A stretch of 64,000 nucleotides of DNA from Caproicibacterium amylolyticum (GTDB lineage: Bacteria > Bacillota > Clostridia > Oscillospirales > Acutalibacteraceae). Location of the stretch: positions 186,001 to 250,000 of the forward strand of contig NZ_CP060696.1 of the NCBI RefSeq assembly GCF_014467055.1. The letters run 5' to 3'. Positions 52,670 through 61,369 of the stretch are shown here, piece after piece (positions within the stretch are counted from its first letter, which is position 1; every line of letters begins with the position of its first letter). The notes under the pieces were generated by a model. That model made no database searches, had not been told where the DNA came from, and saw nothing but the letters and a program-made list of their open reading frames with translations. A program made the translations under genes and the position numbers.

Positions 52670-53095
52670 ATGGCTCAGAAGGTTACTGGTTACATTAAGC
52701 TCCAGATACCTGCCGGCAAGGCAACCCCGGCGCCGCCTGTGGGACCGGCTCTCGGTCAGCACGGCGTCAACATCATGGCGTTCACTAAGGAATTCAATGA
52801 GCGCACAAAGAAGGACGCGGGACTCATCATCCCGGTTATCATTACGGTTTATGCTGACCGTTCCTTCACTTTCGTCACCAAAACTCCGCCGGCTGCTGTG
52901 CTGATTAAAAAGGCCTGCGGCATTGAAACAGCTTCTGGTGAACCGAACAAGAAGAAGGTTGCAAAGATTACCAAGGACCAGGTCAAGCAAATCGCAGAGC
53001 AGAAGATGCCCGACCTGAATGCGGCTAGTGTCGAGAGTGCAATGCGCATGATCGCCGGCACAGCCCGCAGCATGGGAATTGAAGTCGTCGACTGA
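52670..53095 (+). CDS. rplK: 50S ribosomal protein L11
   Basis: 141 residues. [43 protein letters not shown] at the N-terminus and the rRNA-binding C-terminal domain with [12 protein letters not shown] and [11 protein letters not shown]. Forms the GTPase-associated centre with 23S rRNA. ATG 52670 follows TTGGAGGTG. Probably subject to L1 control through the preceding site. Confidence 0.98.
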   Translation: MAQKVTGYIKLQIPAGKATPAPPVGPALGQHGVNIMAFTKEFNERTKKDAGLIIPVIITVYADRSFTFVTKTPPAAVLIKKACGIETASGEPNKKKVAKITKDQVKQIAEQKMPDLNAASVESAMRMIAGTARSMGIEVVD

Positions 53096-53103
53096 TATTA
53101 CCC

Positions 53104-53137
53104 GGGTGGGAGGAACTAATCATCCGTATTTACCACT
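53104..53137 (+). promoter_or_regulatory. Second L1 binding-site mimic, between rplK and rplA
   Basis: GGTGGGAGG (53105-53113) and TTTACCACTTT (TACCAC at 53131-53136), with GGA/TCC (53112-53114 with 53123-53125) closing a small loop. Same arrangement as the site before rplK. It ends 9 bases before the rplA ribosome binding site GGGAGG, so bound L1 could block translation of its own gene. Confidence 0.75.
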
Positions 53138-53155
53138 TTACAGGGAGGATAACCA

Positions 53156-53851
53156 ATGAAACATGGTAAAAAATATATCGACAGCGAAAAGCTGATCGAT
53201 CGCTCTAAATTTTATGACCCCCAGGAAGCCCTTGAGCTCACCGTTAAAACTGGCACTGCCAAGTTTGACGAAACCGTTGAGATTCATGTGAAACTGGGCG
53301 TTGACAGCCGCCATGCGGATCAGCAGGTTCGCGGTGCGCTGGTTCTGCCAAACGGCACCGGCAAACAGGTTCGCGTGCTGGCAATCTGTAAGGGTGATGC
53401 TGCAAAAGAAGCAGAAGAGGCTGGTGCAGATTTCGTCGGTGCAGAGGATATGGCACAGAAGATTCAGTCTGAAGGCTGGATGGACTTTGACGTTGTCATT
53501 ACAACTCCTGACATGATGGGCGTTGTGGGACGCTTAGGTAAAATCCTCGGCCCACGCGGTTTGATGCCTAACCCGAAGGCCGGTACTGTTACCCGTGAAA
53601 TGGGCAAAGCCGTTAAGGAAGCTAAGGCTGGTAAGATTGAGTACCGCCTCGACAAATCCAACATCATTCACTGCGTAATCGGCCGTGTATCTTTTGGTAC
53701 AGAAAAGCTGACCGAAAACTTCAATGCTTTGATGGATGCGATTGTAAAGGCAAAGCCGTCTGCCGCAAAAGGCCAGTATGTGCGTTCCTGCGTTGTTGCA
53801 GCTACTATGGGCCCTGGCGTACGTGTGAACCCCAACAAGTTCACCGCATAA
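53156..53851 (+). CDS. rplA: 50S ribosomal protein L1
   Basis: 231 residues. [42 protein letters not shown] at the N-terminus and the signature [39 protein letters not shown]. Binds the L1 stalk of 23S rRNA and acts as translational repressor. ATG 53156 follows AGGGAGGATAACC. Confidence 0.98.
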   Translation: MKHGKKYIDSEKLIDRSKFYDPQEALELTVKTGTAKFDETVEIHVKLGVDSRHADQQVRGALVLPNGTGKQVRVLAICKGDAAKEAEEAGADFVGAEDMAQKIQSEGWMDFDVVITTPDMMGVVGRLGKILGPRGLMPNPKAGTVTREMGKAVKEAKAGKIEYRLDKSNIIHCVIGRVSFGTEKLTENFNALMDAIVKAKPSAAKGQYVRSCVVAATMGPGVRVNPNKFTA

Positions 53852-53864
53852 TATTTTTGTATGC

Positions 53865-53893
53865 TTGACATGCGGCTTGCCGCATGTTATACT
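53865..53893 (+). promoter_or_regulatory. Promoter of rplJ-rplL with a perfect palindrome in the spacer
   Basis: Perfect TTGACA (53865-53870), 17-base spacer, TATACT (53888-53893). ACATGCGGC (53868-53876) and GCCGCATGT (53879-53887) form a 9-bp inverted repeat that fills the spacer and overlaps the -35. Confidence 0.85.
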
Positions 53894-53899
53894 AATTAG

Positions 53900-54023
53900 G
53901 CTGTCCAAAGACAGCAGGTGCATTTTGCGCAAAGGGTTTTTCCCGCCTGCCGAGGAAAGCAAAGGATTTCACTTAAAGTGTTACTTTTGCCTTTTCCGCG
54001 GTAAATGCGGAAAAGGCTTTTTT
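53900..54023 (+). promoter_or_regulatory. L10 leader with intrinsic attenuator
   Basis: Starts with a GCTGTC/GACAGC hairpin (53900-53915) and contains GCAGGTGC...CCGCCTGCCGAGG, the kink-turn type element of L10 leaders. It ends in a terminator, GCCTTTTCCGC (53989-53999) with 54007-54017 plus a T-run. L10(L12)4 binding is known to promote termination and so limit rplJL expression. Confidence 0.85.
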
Positions 54024-54064
54024 GTTGCAATCTGGCGCAATCGGTTCAATGGAGGTGAAACCAT

Positions 54065-54601
54065 TTGCCAAGCGAAAAGATTTTAGACGCAAAGAAACAA
54101 GCGGTTGCTGCTCTGACTGAGGAGATTAAGGGTGCCAAAGTCGGTGTTCTGGTCAACTACAAGGGCATTACCGTTGCTGATGACACAAAGCTGCGTAAAG
54201 ACCTGCGCGAAGCCGGCGATTCTTACAAAGTTGTTAAGAACACACTGCTTAAGCGCGCACTGGCTGACGCCGGTGTTTCCGGTCTGGACGAGCTGCTGGA
54301 AGGTACGACTGCCCTTGCCACCGGCGAGGATTATGTAAGTGCTGCAAAGGTTCTGACATCCTATGCGAAGGATAACAAGGACTTTAAGGTTAAGGGCGGA
54401 TTTCTGGACGGCGCCGCTGTTGATGATGCGGCTATCAAGAATCTGGCTGAACTGCCCAGCAAGGAAGTTTTGGTCGCACAGGTACTGGGCGGCTTGAATG
54501 CTCCTATCAGCGGTTTTGTTACAGTGCTGAACGGTACCCTGAAGGGTCTGGTTGTTGCACTGAATGCGATTGCTGAAAAGCAGTCCGCTGCACAGGCGTA
54601 A
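54065..54601 (+). CDS. rplJ: 50S ribosomal protein L10
   Basis: 178 residues from TTG 54065, with GGAGGTG 6 bases upstream; no ATG fits. LDAKKQAVAALTEEIKGAKVGVLVNYKGITVADDTKLRKDLREAG is the rRNA-binding domain; the C-terminal helix LKGLVVALNAIAEKQSA carries L7/L12 dimers. A TTG start is common for rplJ in this group. Confidence 0.97.
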   Translation: MPSEKILDAKKQAVAALTEEIKGAKVGVLVNYKGITVADDTKLRKDLREAGDSYKVVKNTLLKRALADAGVSGLDELLEGTTALATGEDYVSAAKVLTSYAKDNKDFKVKGGFLDGAAVDDAAIKNLAELPSKEVLVAQVLGGLNAPISGFVTVLNGTLKGLVVALNAIAEKQSAAQA

Positions 54602-54655
54602 GTTTACGCAAAATTATTAAATTGAATTCGACTCATTGATTTGGAGGTAACAAAC

Positions 54656-55033
54656 ATGTCTGAGAAAGTTGAAAAGCTCATTGAAGATGTAAAGGCTCTT
54701 ACCGTTCTGGAACTGTCCGAGCTGGTTAAGGCTCTGGAAGAGGAATTCGGTGTTTCCGCTGCTGCTCCTGTTGCTGTTGCTGCTGCTCCGGCTGCTGGCG
54801 CTGCTCCGGCTGCTGAAGAGAAGACCGAGTTTGACGTTATCCTGAAGGCTGCTGGCCCGAACAAGATCCCGGTTATCAAGGTTGTTCGTGATGCTACAGG
54901 TCTTGGCCTGAAGGAAGCAAAGGCTTTGGTTGACGGCGCACCGAAGGCTGTTAAAGAAGCTGTTTCCAAGGACGACGCTGAAGCTCTGAAGACAAAGCTG
55001 ACAGAGGCTGGCGCAGAAGTCGAACTGAAGTAA
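54656..55033 (+). CDS. rplL: 50S ribosomal protein L7/L12
   Basis: 125 residues. N-terminal dimerisation helix [28 protein letters not shown], Ala/Pro-rich hinge ([19 protein letters not shown]), then the globular domain [42 protein letters not shown]. Recruits elongation factors. ATG 54656 follows TTGGAGGTAAC. Followed by a terminator and a convergent gene: rpoB is not here, unlike in most Firmicutes. Confidence 0.98.
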   Translation: MSEKVEKLIEDVKALTVLELSELVKALEEEFGVSAAAPVAVAAAPAAGAAPAAEEKTEFDVILKAAGPNKIPVIKVVRDATGLGLKEAKALVDGAPKAVKEAVSKDDAEALKTKLTEAGAEVELK

Positions 55034-55052
55034 GTTTCACCTCTTACAAAAC

Positions 55053-55084
55053 AAAAGGACATCCCGTTTTGGGGTGTCCTTTTT
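55053..55084 (+). terminator. Terminator of rplJ-rplL
   Basis: AAAAGGACATCCC (55053-55065) pairs with GGGGTGTCCTTTT (55071-55083, allowing one G-T pair) and continues into a T-rich tract. Confidence 0.9.
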
Positions 55085-55152
55085 CTTTTTTGTTTTCCTG
55101 CTTTGACAGTAAATGTGTGGGTCTGGACTAAACTCCAATTTCACAGAATAAA

Positions 55153-55191
55153 AGAGCCGAAGCACTTATGAAAGGTAAGTGTTTTGGCTCT
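55153..55191 (-). terminator. Terminator of the D,D-carboxypeptidase gene
   Basis: AGAGCC (55153-55158) with GGCTCT (55186-55191), and an inner CACTTA/TAAGTG stem. On the minus strand it is followed by TTTTATTC. Confidence 0.7.
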
Positions 55192-55197
55192 GTGTGT

Positions 55198-56580
55198 TTA
55201 AAATCGTTTGTATTTTTTCACTTTGCGCATGGTGTTTTTGCGCCGGTTATAAAAGAGTGCCAAAACAACATAGACAGCTACAAGAACAATGATGACAGCG
55301 AGAATCGCAATGAACCAAGGTGCTGTGAAGATTTCTTTTGCGGTATTTGCAGAGTGTACCAATTCACTGCGGTCAATGGTTTCATTTGCAACCAGACGTA
55401 CGGTTGCCAGCTTCTGCTTAGCGTAGGTCAGCGTTGCGGTACCGATGACCTGTCCTTTCTGTACCGGTGCGTCCACAGAAGCAGGTACGTTTGGCGTGAC
55501 CTCCACGCTGTTTGCACTGACGCCCTCCGGCAGGACAGCAGTGACGTCTTTTTCCGGACAGAGGATGATTGAATCGCGGTTCCACGCATACTTCAGCGGC
55601 ACTTCCCAAATCGGCTGCTTAGAGGACGCAATCTGCACCAGATTAAAATTGTTGTAGACCCAGCGGTACAGAGCGGTGGTATCCACCATTTCGCCAAAGG
55701 TAGCGGAGTTTGTTGGAGCACCCATCAGCACACATAGATAGGTGCACCCGCCGTAGACCGCAGTTGTTACCAGACAGCGTCCCGCTTCATCTGTATGACC
55801 GGTTTTGATGCCTTTTACGTATGGATTGTAGTAGGCGCCGCCCTCCGCGCCGCGGTCGATCATTGCATTGGTGGTGGTCAGCTGGCGCATAACGGTTGGT
55901 TCATTCAGCGGAGTCAGGTTGTAAACGGTGGTGTTGGTAATTTCCGAAAAATAGTTTAACGTCAATGCGTACTTTGCCATCAAAGCCAAATCGTGCGCGG
56001 TCGTGTAGTGATTTTCGTCGTGCAAACCGTCCGGATTGCTGAAATGAGTGCCGGTGCAGCCCAGCGCCTTTGCTTTTTTATTCATCAGGTCAACAAATTT
56101 GCTGACGCTGCCGCCGCCGATGTGGGTTGCAAGCAGCAGGGCGGCGTCGTTGCCGGAAGGAACCATCATGGCGTACAAAAGCTGGTGAACGCTGAATTTT
56201 TCGCCCACCTTCAGACCAGCGGTGGAACTGCCGGTGCCGTCAATTTGTTTCTTTTCGGCATCGGTGTATGTAACTGTTTCTGTGTCCACATTTTTTATGT
56301 TTTCCATAATGATGATGAACGTCATAATTTTTGTAGTGGAAGCGGGGTACATTTTTTGATTGGAGTTTTGCTCAAATACAGTAGTATCGGTGTCCAGATT
56401 AACAAGCTCAGCGGCTTTGGAGTTGAGCTTTACATTCGGTTTAAACATACTGTCACCGCTTTGTGTGGCGGTGCTTGCAGCTTGGCTGGAAACCGCGGAA
56501 CTGCCTGCCGCGTTGACTGGCAGGCAGGAGGCCACACCCACGGTCAGCAGGAGCAGCAGGGAAAGCAGGCGTTTTTTCAT
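55198..56580 (-). CDS. D-alanyl-D-alanine carboxypeptidase (peptidase S11, DacF/PBP5-like)
   Basis: 460 residues. Signal peptide (LLSLLLLLTVGVASCLPVNA), Ser/Thr-rich linker, catalytic domain with SxxK in YPASTTKIMTF, SGN in VPSGNDAALLLA, and KTG in VKGIKTGHTDEAG. A beta-rich C-terminal domain follows, then a true membrane helix (FIAILAVIIVLVAVYVVLALFYN) with a basic tail. It trims the terminal D-Ala of peptidoglycan side chains outside the membrane. ATG 56580 follows GGAGG. Monocistronic. Confidence 0.94.
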   Translation of the reverse strand: MKKRLLSLLLLLTVGVASCLPVNAAGSSAVSSQAASTATQSGDSMFKPNVKLNSKAAELVNLDTDTTVFEQNSNQKMYPASTTKIMTFIIIMENIKNVDTETVTYTDAEKKQIDGTGSSTAGLKVGEKFSVHQLLYAMMVPSGNDAALLLATHIGGGSVSKFVDLMNKKAKALGCTGTHFSNPDGLHDENHYTTAHDLALMAKYALTLNYFSEITNTTVYNLTPLNEPTVMRQLTTTNAMIDRGAEGGAYYNPYVKGIKTGHTDEAGRCLVTTAVYGGCTYLCVLMGAPTNSATFGEMVDTTALYRWVYNNFNLVQIASSKQPIWEVPLKYAWNRDSIILCPEKDVTAVLPEGVSANSVEVTPNVPASVDAPVQKGQVIGTATLTYAKQKLATVRLVANETIDRSELVHSANTAKEIFTAPWFIAILAVIIVLVAVYVVLALFYNRRKNTMRKVKKYKRF

Positions 56581-56744
56581 GGAAGTTTTTCCTCCGGTAT
56601 GATAAAATAGAAAAAGATTTATCAGAAAATTAGAATTGAATTATGTCTACTCCAGTATACCAGTATTCCGATTAAAAGAAAAGACGAAAGCCGGAACTTT
56701 TCTTTTTCGGCGGAGCAGAACATCCTGAAAGAGGGAGTATAGAA

Positions 56745-57884
56745 ATGATGGAACTGCTGCATACGGCAGACTGGCACCTTGGAAAAGCACTGTATGGTCG
56801 CAGTCTGCTGGAAGAGCAGCGCTGGTTTGTGCTGGAATGGTTTTTACCGTTGGTGGAACGTGAACAGCCGGATGCGGTGCTGCTGGCAGGGGACATTTTC
56901 GACCGTCAGGTGCCGCCGGTGGAGGCGGTAACCCTGTTTGACACATTCCTGAACCGACTGGCACAACTGCAAATTCCGCTGGTCGCCGTTACCGGAAATC
57001 ATGACAGTGCGCGGCGGCTTTCACTCGGTTCCGCGCTGCTGCGCAGGCAGGGAGTCGTACTGGCAACCAAGCCGGAGGATGTGTGGAGTCCTTATACCAT
57101 AGAGACCAAGGATGGCCCGCTTTGCTGCTATACCTTGCCGTACTGCGACCCTGCCGCTGCCAGAGAAGCACTGGGAGCGGAAAATGATGATATACATACA
57201 ATGGACGAAGCGTTTCATGCGCTGCTTGCCCGTGTGCAGCCTGCGCCGGATGCGGCAAACATCTTGGTCACGCACTGTTTTGCCGCAGGCGGCGAGGTGG
57301 GTGCCAGCGAAAGCCCCGCTTTTGTGGGCGGCAGCAGTCAAGTGGGGCTGGACTGCTTTGCGCCGTTTGCCTATACGGCGCTTGGGCATCTGCACGGCGC
57401 ACAGAAAGCCGGCAGCGGCCGCTATGCCGGTTCGCCGCTTAAGTACAGTTTTGATGAAGCTGGGCAAAAAAAAGGCGTGGTACGGATCACACTGGAAAAC
57501 GGAAACACAACCACGGAAGTGATTCCAATCGTTCCGCAGCACGATGTGCGGGTGCTGCGCGGCGAATTTGACACATTGCTGGCGGAAGCGAAAAACTCAC
57601 CCAGCGAGGATTTTCTGTTCGCACAGCTGACGGACATGCATCCGGTTTATCAGCCGGTGGACCGCCTGCGGCCATACTACCCGAATCTATTAGGCATTTC
57701 CAGCGAATGGCTGCTTTCCGGCGGCGGGCAGGAAGATGACAGCTTTCGCCGGGAAATGCGGCAGCGGCGTGTCAGCGAAGATGAAATCTTTGCAGCATTC
57801 TTGCAGCAAGTCTGTGGTACAGAACCAACCGAGCAGGACACGGTTTTGTTTCATGAGGTTATGAAAGAGGAGGAGCGCGTATGA
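56745..57884 (+). CDS. sbcD: DNA repair nuclease subunit SbcD (Mre11-like)
   Basis: 379 residues. Metallophosphoesterase motifs LLHTADWHLGKALYGRSL, VLLAGDIFDRQVPP, VTGNHDSARRL, LVTHCFAAGG and TALGHLHGAQ are all present. With SbcC it cleaves DNA hairpins and processes double-strand ends. ATG 56745 follows GAGGGAG at 7 bases. Its stop overlaps the sbcC start (ATGA). Confidence 0.95.
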   Translation: MMELLHTADWHLGKALYGRSLLEEQRWFVLEWFLPLVEREQPDAVLLAGDIFDRQVPPVEAVTLFDTFLNRLAQLQIPLVAVTGNHDSARRLSLGSALLRRQGVVLATKPEDVWSPYTIETKDGPLCCYTLPYCDPAAAREALGAENDDIHTMDEAFHALLARVQPAPDAANILVTHCFAAGGEVGASESPAFVGGSSQVGLDCFAPFAYTALGHLHGAQKAGSGRYAGSPLKYSFDEAGQKKGVVRITLENGNTTTEVIPIVPQHDVRVLRGEFDTLLAEAKNSPSEDFLFAQLTDMHPVYQPVDRLRPYYPNLLGISSEWLLSGGGQEDDSFRREMRQRRVSEDEIFAAFLQQVCGTEPTEQDTVLFHEVMKEEERV

Positions 57885-60310
57885 AACCCCTGCATTTGCG
57901 CATGAAAGCATTTGGTTCCTATCTGCATGAAACAGAAATTGACTTTACCGCGCTGGGGGAACACCCGCTGTTTCTGATTACCGGCGCGACCGGCGGCGGC
58001 AAAACTACGATTTTGGATGCCATGTGTTTTGCGCTTTACTGCCGCGCGACCGGTGGACGCCGCAGTTGGGAGGGCATGCGCAGCCTTTCCGCGCAGCAAG
58101 AGGACGAAACGTTGGTCGAATTTACCTTTGCGTACCGTGGTACAGACTACAAGTGGCTGCGCAGCATACAGGACTATTACTCGAAGCGAACGGATTCTGT
58201 GCGGGTAAAGGAAACACATGAGTGTTACCGCAAAAACGCGGACGGTGCGTGGGAGCTGCTTTGTGCCGGTGCGGAGGGACGAGTGCGGGAACAGGCAGAA
58301 CAACTGCTGGGGCTTACCTGTGAGCAGTTTTCACAGGTTGTGGTATTGCCGCAGGGAGATTTTTTGAAGCTGCTGCTTTCCACTTCACGCGAAAAAGCGG
58401 CACTGCTGCAAACACTTTTTGCAACACAGAAGTGGGAACACCTGACCCAGCGCATGCGCGGGCGTGCGGCAGCACTCGCCAAGCAGGCCGGACAGAATGA
58501 CGCGGCCTGCGCGTCCATTTTTGCACGGGAGAATGTAAAAAATCTTGCTGCACTGCAGGAAAAGTGCGCTGTGCTGCAAAAAAATCTTCAAAATTTGCAG
58601 GCGCTTTCAAAAGCGGCAAAAGAAAAACAGGAACAGTGTAACCGGCTGTATGACATTGCGTCCAAAACTGCTGCCGCGTATGACCTGACGAAAAAACGCG
58701 ATACAGAGCTGGAAGCAGCAAAACTTCGTGTGCAAAAAACAGGTGAACAGAATCAGCAGGCGCAGTCCGCATTGCCGCAGGCACAGCAGCTGCGTGAAAA
58801 AGCCGCAAAACTGCGGGAACAGGCGGCAGCTTTGCAGGGAGCGTTAGAAGCGGCACGGAAGCTTGATGCGCTGCAAAAAAACATTCATACCGAAAAAATT
58901 CGGCTGGAACAAGGTCAAAAACAGCTGGAGCAGGCGGAGCAAACGCAGAAAGAGGCACAGGCCCGTTGGGAAAAGGGCATGGCTTTTTCTGATACACTGA
59001 ACGGGCAGGTAGAACAGCTGCCGCAGATTTCAGCGGAAATTGAAGCCGAACTGCGTGCGAATGCGGCGGCGGCGGTTGCCACAGACCTGCGGCAAAACTG
59101 CCCGTGTCCTGTCTGCGGTGCGGTTCATCATCCGCACCCGGCCGTGCCGTCAGCGCGGCTTGCAGAGCTGCGGCAGAAGCAGGCGGAAGCCGCTAAGGCT
59201 GCAGAAACGCTGAAAAAAGCCAGAATGAAATTAAAAACACTGGAGCAGCAGCGCGGGCAGGCACAGCAGAGTGCAATGCAAATTCGCGCACAACTGGCGG
59301 ACCTGCAAAACCGGATTGCTGCAGAGGAAGCAACAGAGAAAGCGATTGCCGGCCAAATGAACGGCAGTGCTACGCTTGCGGAGATGGAGCAGTCCGTACA
59401 AAATCTGCGCAAGCAGTCCGCACAGATGGAACAGCAGGAAGCCCAACTGCGTATGACCGCTGCAGAAGTACAGAGCCGGGCCGCCGCTGCGGCAGAAGCA
59501 CTGCAAAAAGCACACGCGGATCAAGCGGAAGCACAGGCGCAGTATCAGCTTGTACTTCTGGAGTACCGTTCCCAACCGGGCGTACCGCAGGATACGGAAC
59601 GGCCGGATGAAAAGGCGGCGCAGCGGCAGCGGGAGGAGGCGCAGACCGCTGCCGCCTCACTGGCAGAGCAGACAGGCCGTGCTGCAGAAAGCCTGCACAG
59701 CGGACAGCAGTCTTTTACACAGCTTACAGAATTGGCAAAGCAGGGGGAAAGCCTGCAGAAACAGTATGAAGCTGCCGCCAGACTTGCGGATTTGCTTTCC
59801 GGAAAAACCAAACAACGGGTGCCAATTCAGCAGTTTGTGCTGGGCATCATGCTGGATGATATTTTGGCCAGTGCAAACAGCTTTTTTGCTGACCTTTCCT
59901 CCGGGCGCTACCGGCTTTTACGCAAAACAGCGCCCACCGGCGGCAACGCGCTTGGCGGGCTGGATTTGGCGGTGCTGGATGCAGCTTCCGGCGGCGAGCG
60001 GGATGTCGGTACACTTTCGGGGGGCGAACTGTTCCTTGCTTCGCTTTCACTGGCGTTTGGACTTTCGGATGTGGTGCAGGGCTATTCCGGTGCGGTGCGG
60101 TTGGACGCACTGTTCATTGACGAGGGCTTTGGCTCACTTGACCAGGAAACATTAGACACAGCTATGGGCGCACTGCTGCGCCTGCAGGAGTCCGGCCGCA
60201 CAGTGGGCATTATTTCACATGTTACGGAGCTGCAGGATGTGATTAAAAAGCAGCTGATTGTGGACCGTTTGCCGGACGGCAGCAGCTGTGTGAAACTGGT
60301 GGTTTCGTAA
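57881..60310 (+). CDS. sbcC: SbcC/Rad50-like ATPase
   Basis: 809 residues, shorter than E. coli SbcC because of shorter coiled-coils. Walker A ITGATGGGKTTILDAM near residue 35-45, long Gln/Ala/Glu-rich coiled-coils either side of a zinc hook CPVC near residue 408, ABC signature TLSGGELFLASLSLAFG near 712, and Walker B LDALFIDEGFGSLDQET near 745. Forms the SbcCD nuclease complex with the upstream gene. Start ATG 57881 lies in the sbcD stop overlap. The Walker A ends GGGKTT, a variant within the normal range. Confidence 0.95.
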   Translation: MKPLHLRMKAFGSYLHETEIDFTALGEHPLFLITGATGGGKTTILDAMCFALYCRATGGRRSWEGMRSLSAQQEDETLVEFTFAYRGTDYKWLRSIQDYYSKRTDSVRVKETHECYRKNADGAWELLCAGAEGRVREQAEQLLGLTCEQFSQVVVLPQGDFLKLLLSTSREKAALLQTLFATQKWEHLTQRMRGRAAALAKQAGQNDAACASIFARENVKNLAALQEKCAVLQKNLQNLQALSKAAKEKQEQCNRLYDIASKTAAAYDLTKKRDTELEAAKLRVQKTGEQNQQAQSALPQAQQLREKAAKLREQAAALQGALEAARKLDALQKNIHTEKIRLEQGQKQLEQAEQTQKEAQARWEKGMAFSDTLNGQVEQLPQISAEIEAELRANAAAAVATDLRQNCPCPVCGAVHHPHPAVPSARLAELRQKQAEAAKAAETLKKARMKLKTLEQQRGQAQQSAMQIRAQLADLQNRIAAEEATEKAIAGQMNGSATLAEMEQSVQNLRKQSAQMEQQEAQLRMTAAEVQSRAAAAAEALQKAHADQAEAQAQYQLVLLEYRSQPGVPQDTERPDEKAAQRQREEAQTAAASLAEQTGRAAESLHSGQQSFTQLTELAKQGESLQKQYEAAARLADLLSGKTKQRVPIQQFVLGIMLDDILASANSFFADLSSGRYRLLRKTAPTGGNALGGLDLAVLDAASGGERDVGTLSGGELFLASLSLAFGLSDVVQGYSGAVRLDALFIDEGFGSLDQETLDTAMGALLRLQESGRTVGIISHVTELQDVIKKQLIVDRLPDGSSCVKLVVS

Positions 60311-60411
60311 TTGCTGCTGCCTGCAGTACCGCGGGACAAATCCTTGCAAAAAAAGGCAGGAATTTTTTCCGGAGATATTTTACAATAAATATGCGAAGGG
60401 GCAAAGAAGCG

Positions 60412-61299
60412 ATGGAGTGGACAGAATCCCTGAAAACAGCAGTTGCTTATATGGAAGCGCATATTACCGAAAATTTTTGCGCAGATGATGTGGCCGAAAA
60501 AATCCATATGTCTACTTTCTATTTTCAAAAGGGCTTTGCAATCCTAACCGGGATGAACGTGGGCGAATATATCCGCAATAGGCGCTTATATCTGGCGGCA
60601 CTGGACTTGACAGCGGGCAGAGAAAAAATAATAGACATTGCCTACAAATATGGTTACGAAACGCCGGAAAGCTTTTCAAAAGCATTCCGCAGATTTCACG
60701 GCTGTACGCCGTCACAGGCGAAGAATGATACCAGTAAAATCAAAGTTTTTCTGCCTCTGCGCATACACATCGAAATCAAAGGAGGAAATGACATGGACTT
60801 TACAGTGGAAAAGGTGGAAGCATTCAAAGTAATTGGCTTCCAAAGAGAATTTTCAATGGACAGCAGCTATCGCGAAATCCCGAAGTTTTGGGATGCGTTT
60901 GCAAACCAGTATTTGATTCGGCTTTTTGAGTCCGGCCCGAAAGATGCAGTGGACAAGGCAATTTGCGACAACATGGTTGGCGAGTACGGCGTGTGCATTG
61001 ATGATATTGGGGGAAACGGAAAGTTTCGCTACTTGATTGCCGGAAAGTATTTGGGCGGCGGCGTACCGGATGGAATGACCGTGTTTAAATTTCCAAATAT
61101 GAATTGGGCAAAGTTTAAGGCAGTTGGCCCCTGCCCGGGAGCACTGCAGGCGGTTAATACTGCAATTTTCAAAGAGTGGCTGCCCGGAAATCCGGATTAT
61201 GAAATAGCGGCCGGCTGCAATATTGAGTGGTACCCCAGGGGAAACGCAGATGCTCCCGATTATGAGAGCGGCATTTGGGTGCCGGTAAAGCACAAATAA
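60412..61299 (+). CDS. AraC-family regulator fused to a GyrI-like effector-binding domain
   Basis: 295 residues from ATG 60412, with GAAGGGG about 11 bases upstream; ATG 60391 lacks a site. The N-terminal HTH (about 1-105) has AVAYMEAHITENFCADDVAEKIHMSTFYFQKGFAILTG and IIDIAYKYGYETPESFSKAFRRFHGCTPSQAK. An AraC_E_bind/GyrI-like domain (about 125-295) follows, with DFTVEKVEAFKVIGFQREF, GVCIDDIGGNGKFRYLIAGKY and CNIEWYPRGN. Such proteins sense small, often hydrophobic molecules, as Rob/BmrR do. No target gene is adjacent. Confidence 0.92.
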   Translation: MEWTESLKTAVAYMEAHITENFCADDVAEKIHMSTFYFQKGFAILTGMNVGEYIRNRRLYLAALDLTAGREKIIDIAYKYGYETPESFSKAFRRFHGCTPSQAKNDTSKIKVFLPLRIHIEIKGGNDMDFTVEKVEAFKVIGFQREFSMDSSYREIPKFWDAFANQYLIRLFESGPKDAVDKAICDNMVGEYGVCIDDIGGNGKFRYLIAGKYLGGGVPDGMTVFKFPNMNWAKFKAVGPCPGALQAVNTAIFKEWLPGNPDYEIAAGCNIEWYPRGNADAPDYESGIWVPVKHK

Positions 61300-61317
61300 G
61301 CATATCTGAATCTGTAG

Positions 61318-61362
61318 AAAACCGCCGCCGCAAAGCAACTCTGTTTTGCGGCGGCGGTTTTT
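61318..61362. terminator. Bidirectional terminator between the AraC-type gene and recG
   Basis: A perfect 17-bp stem, AAAACCGCCGCCGCAAA (61318-61334) with 61345-61361, flanked by A- and T-runs. Serves both convergent genes. Confidence 0.95.
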
Positions 61363-61369
61363 GGTGCGG

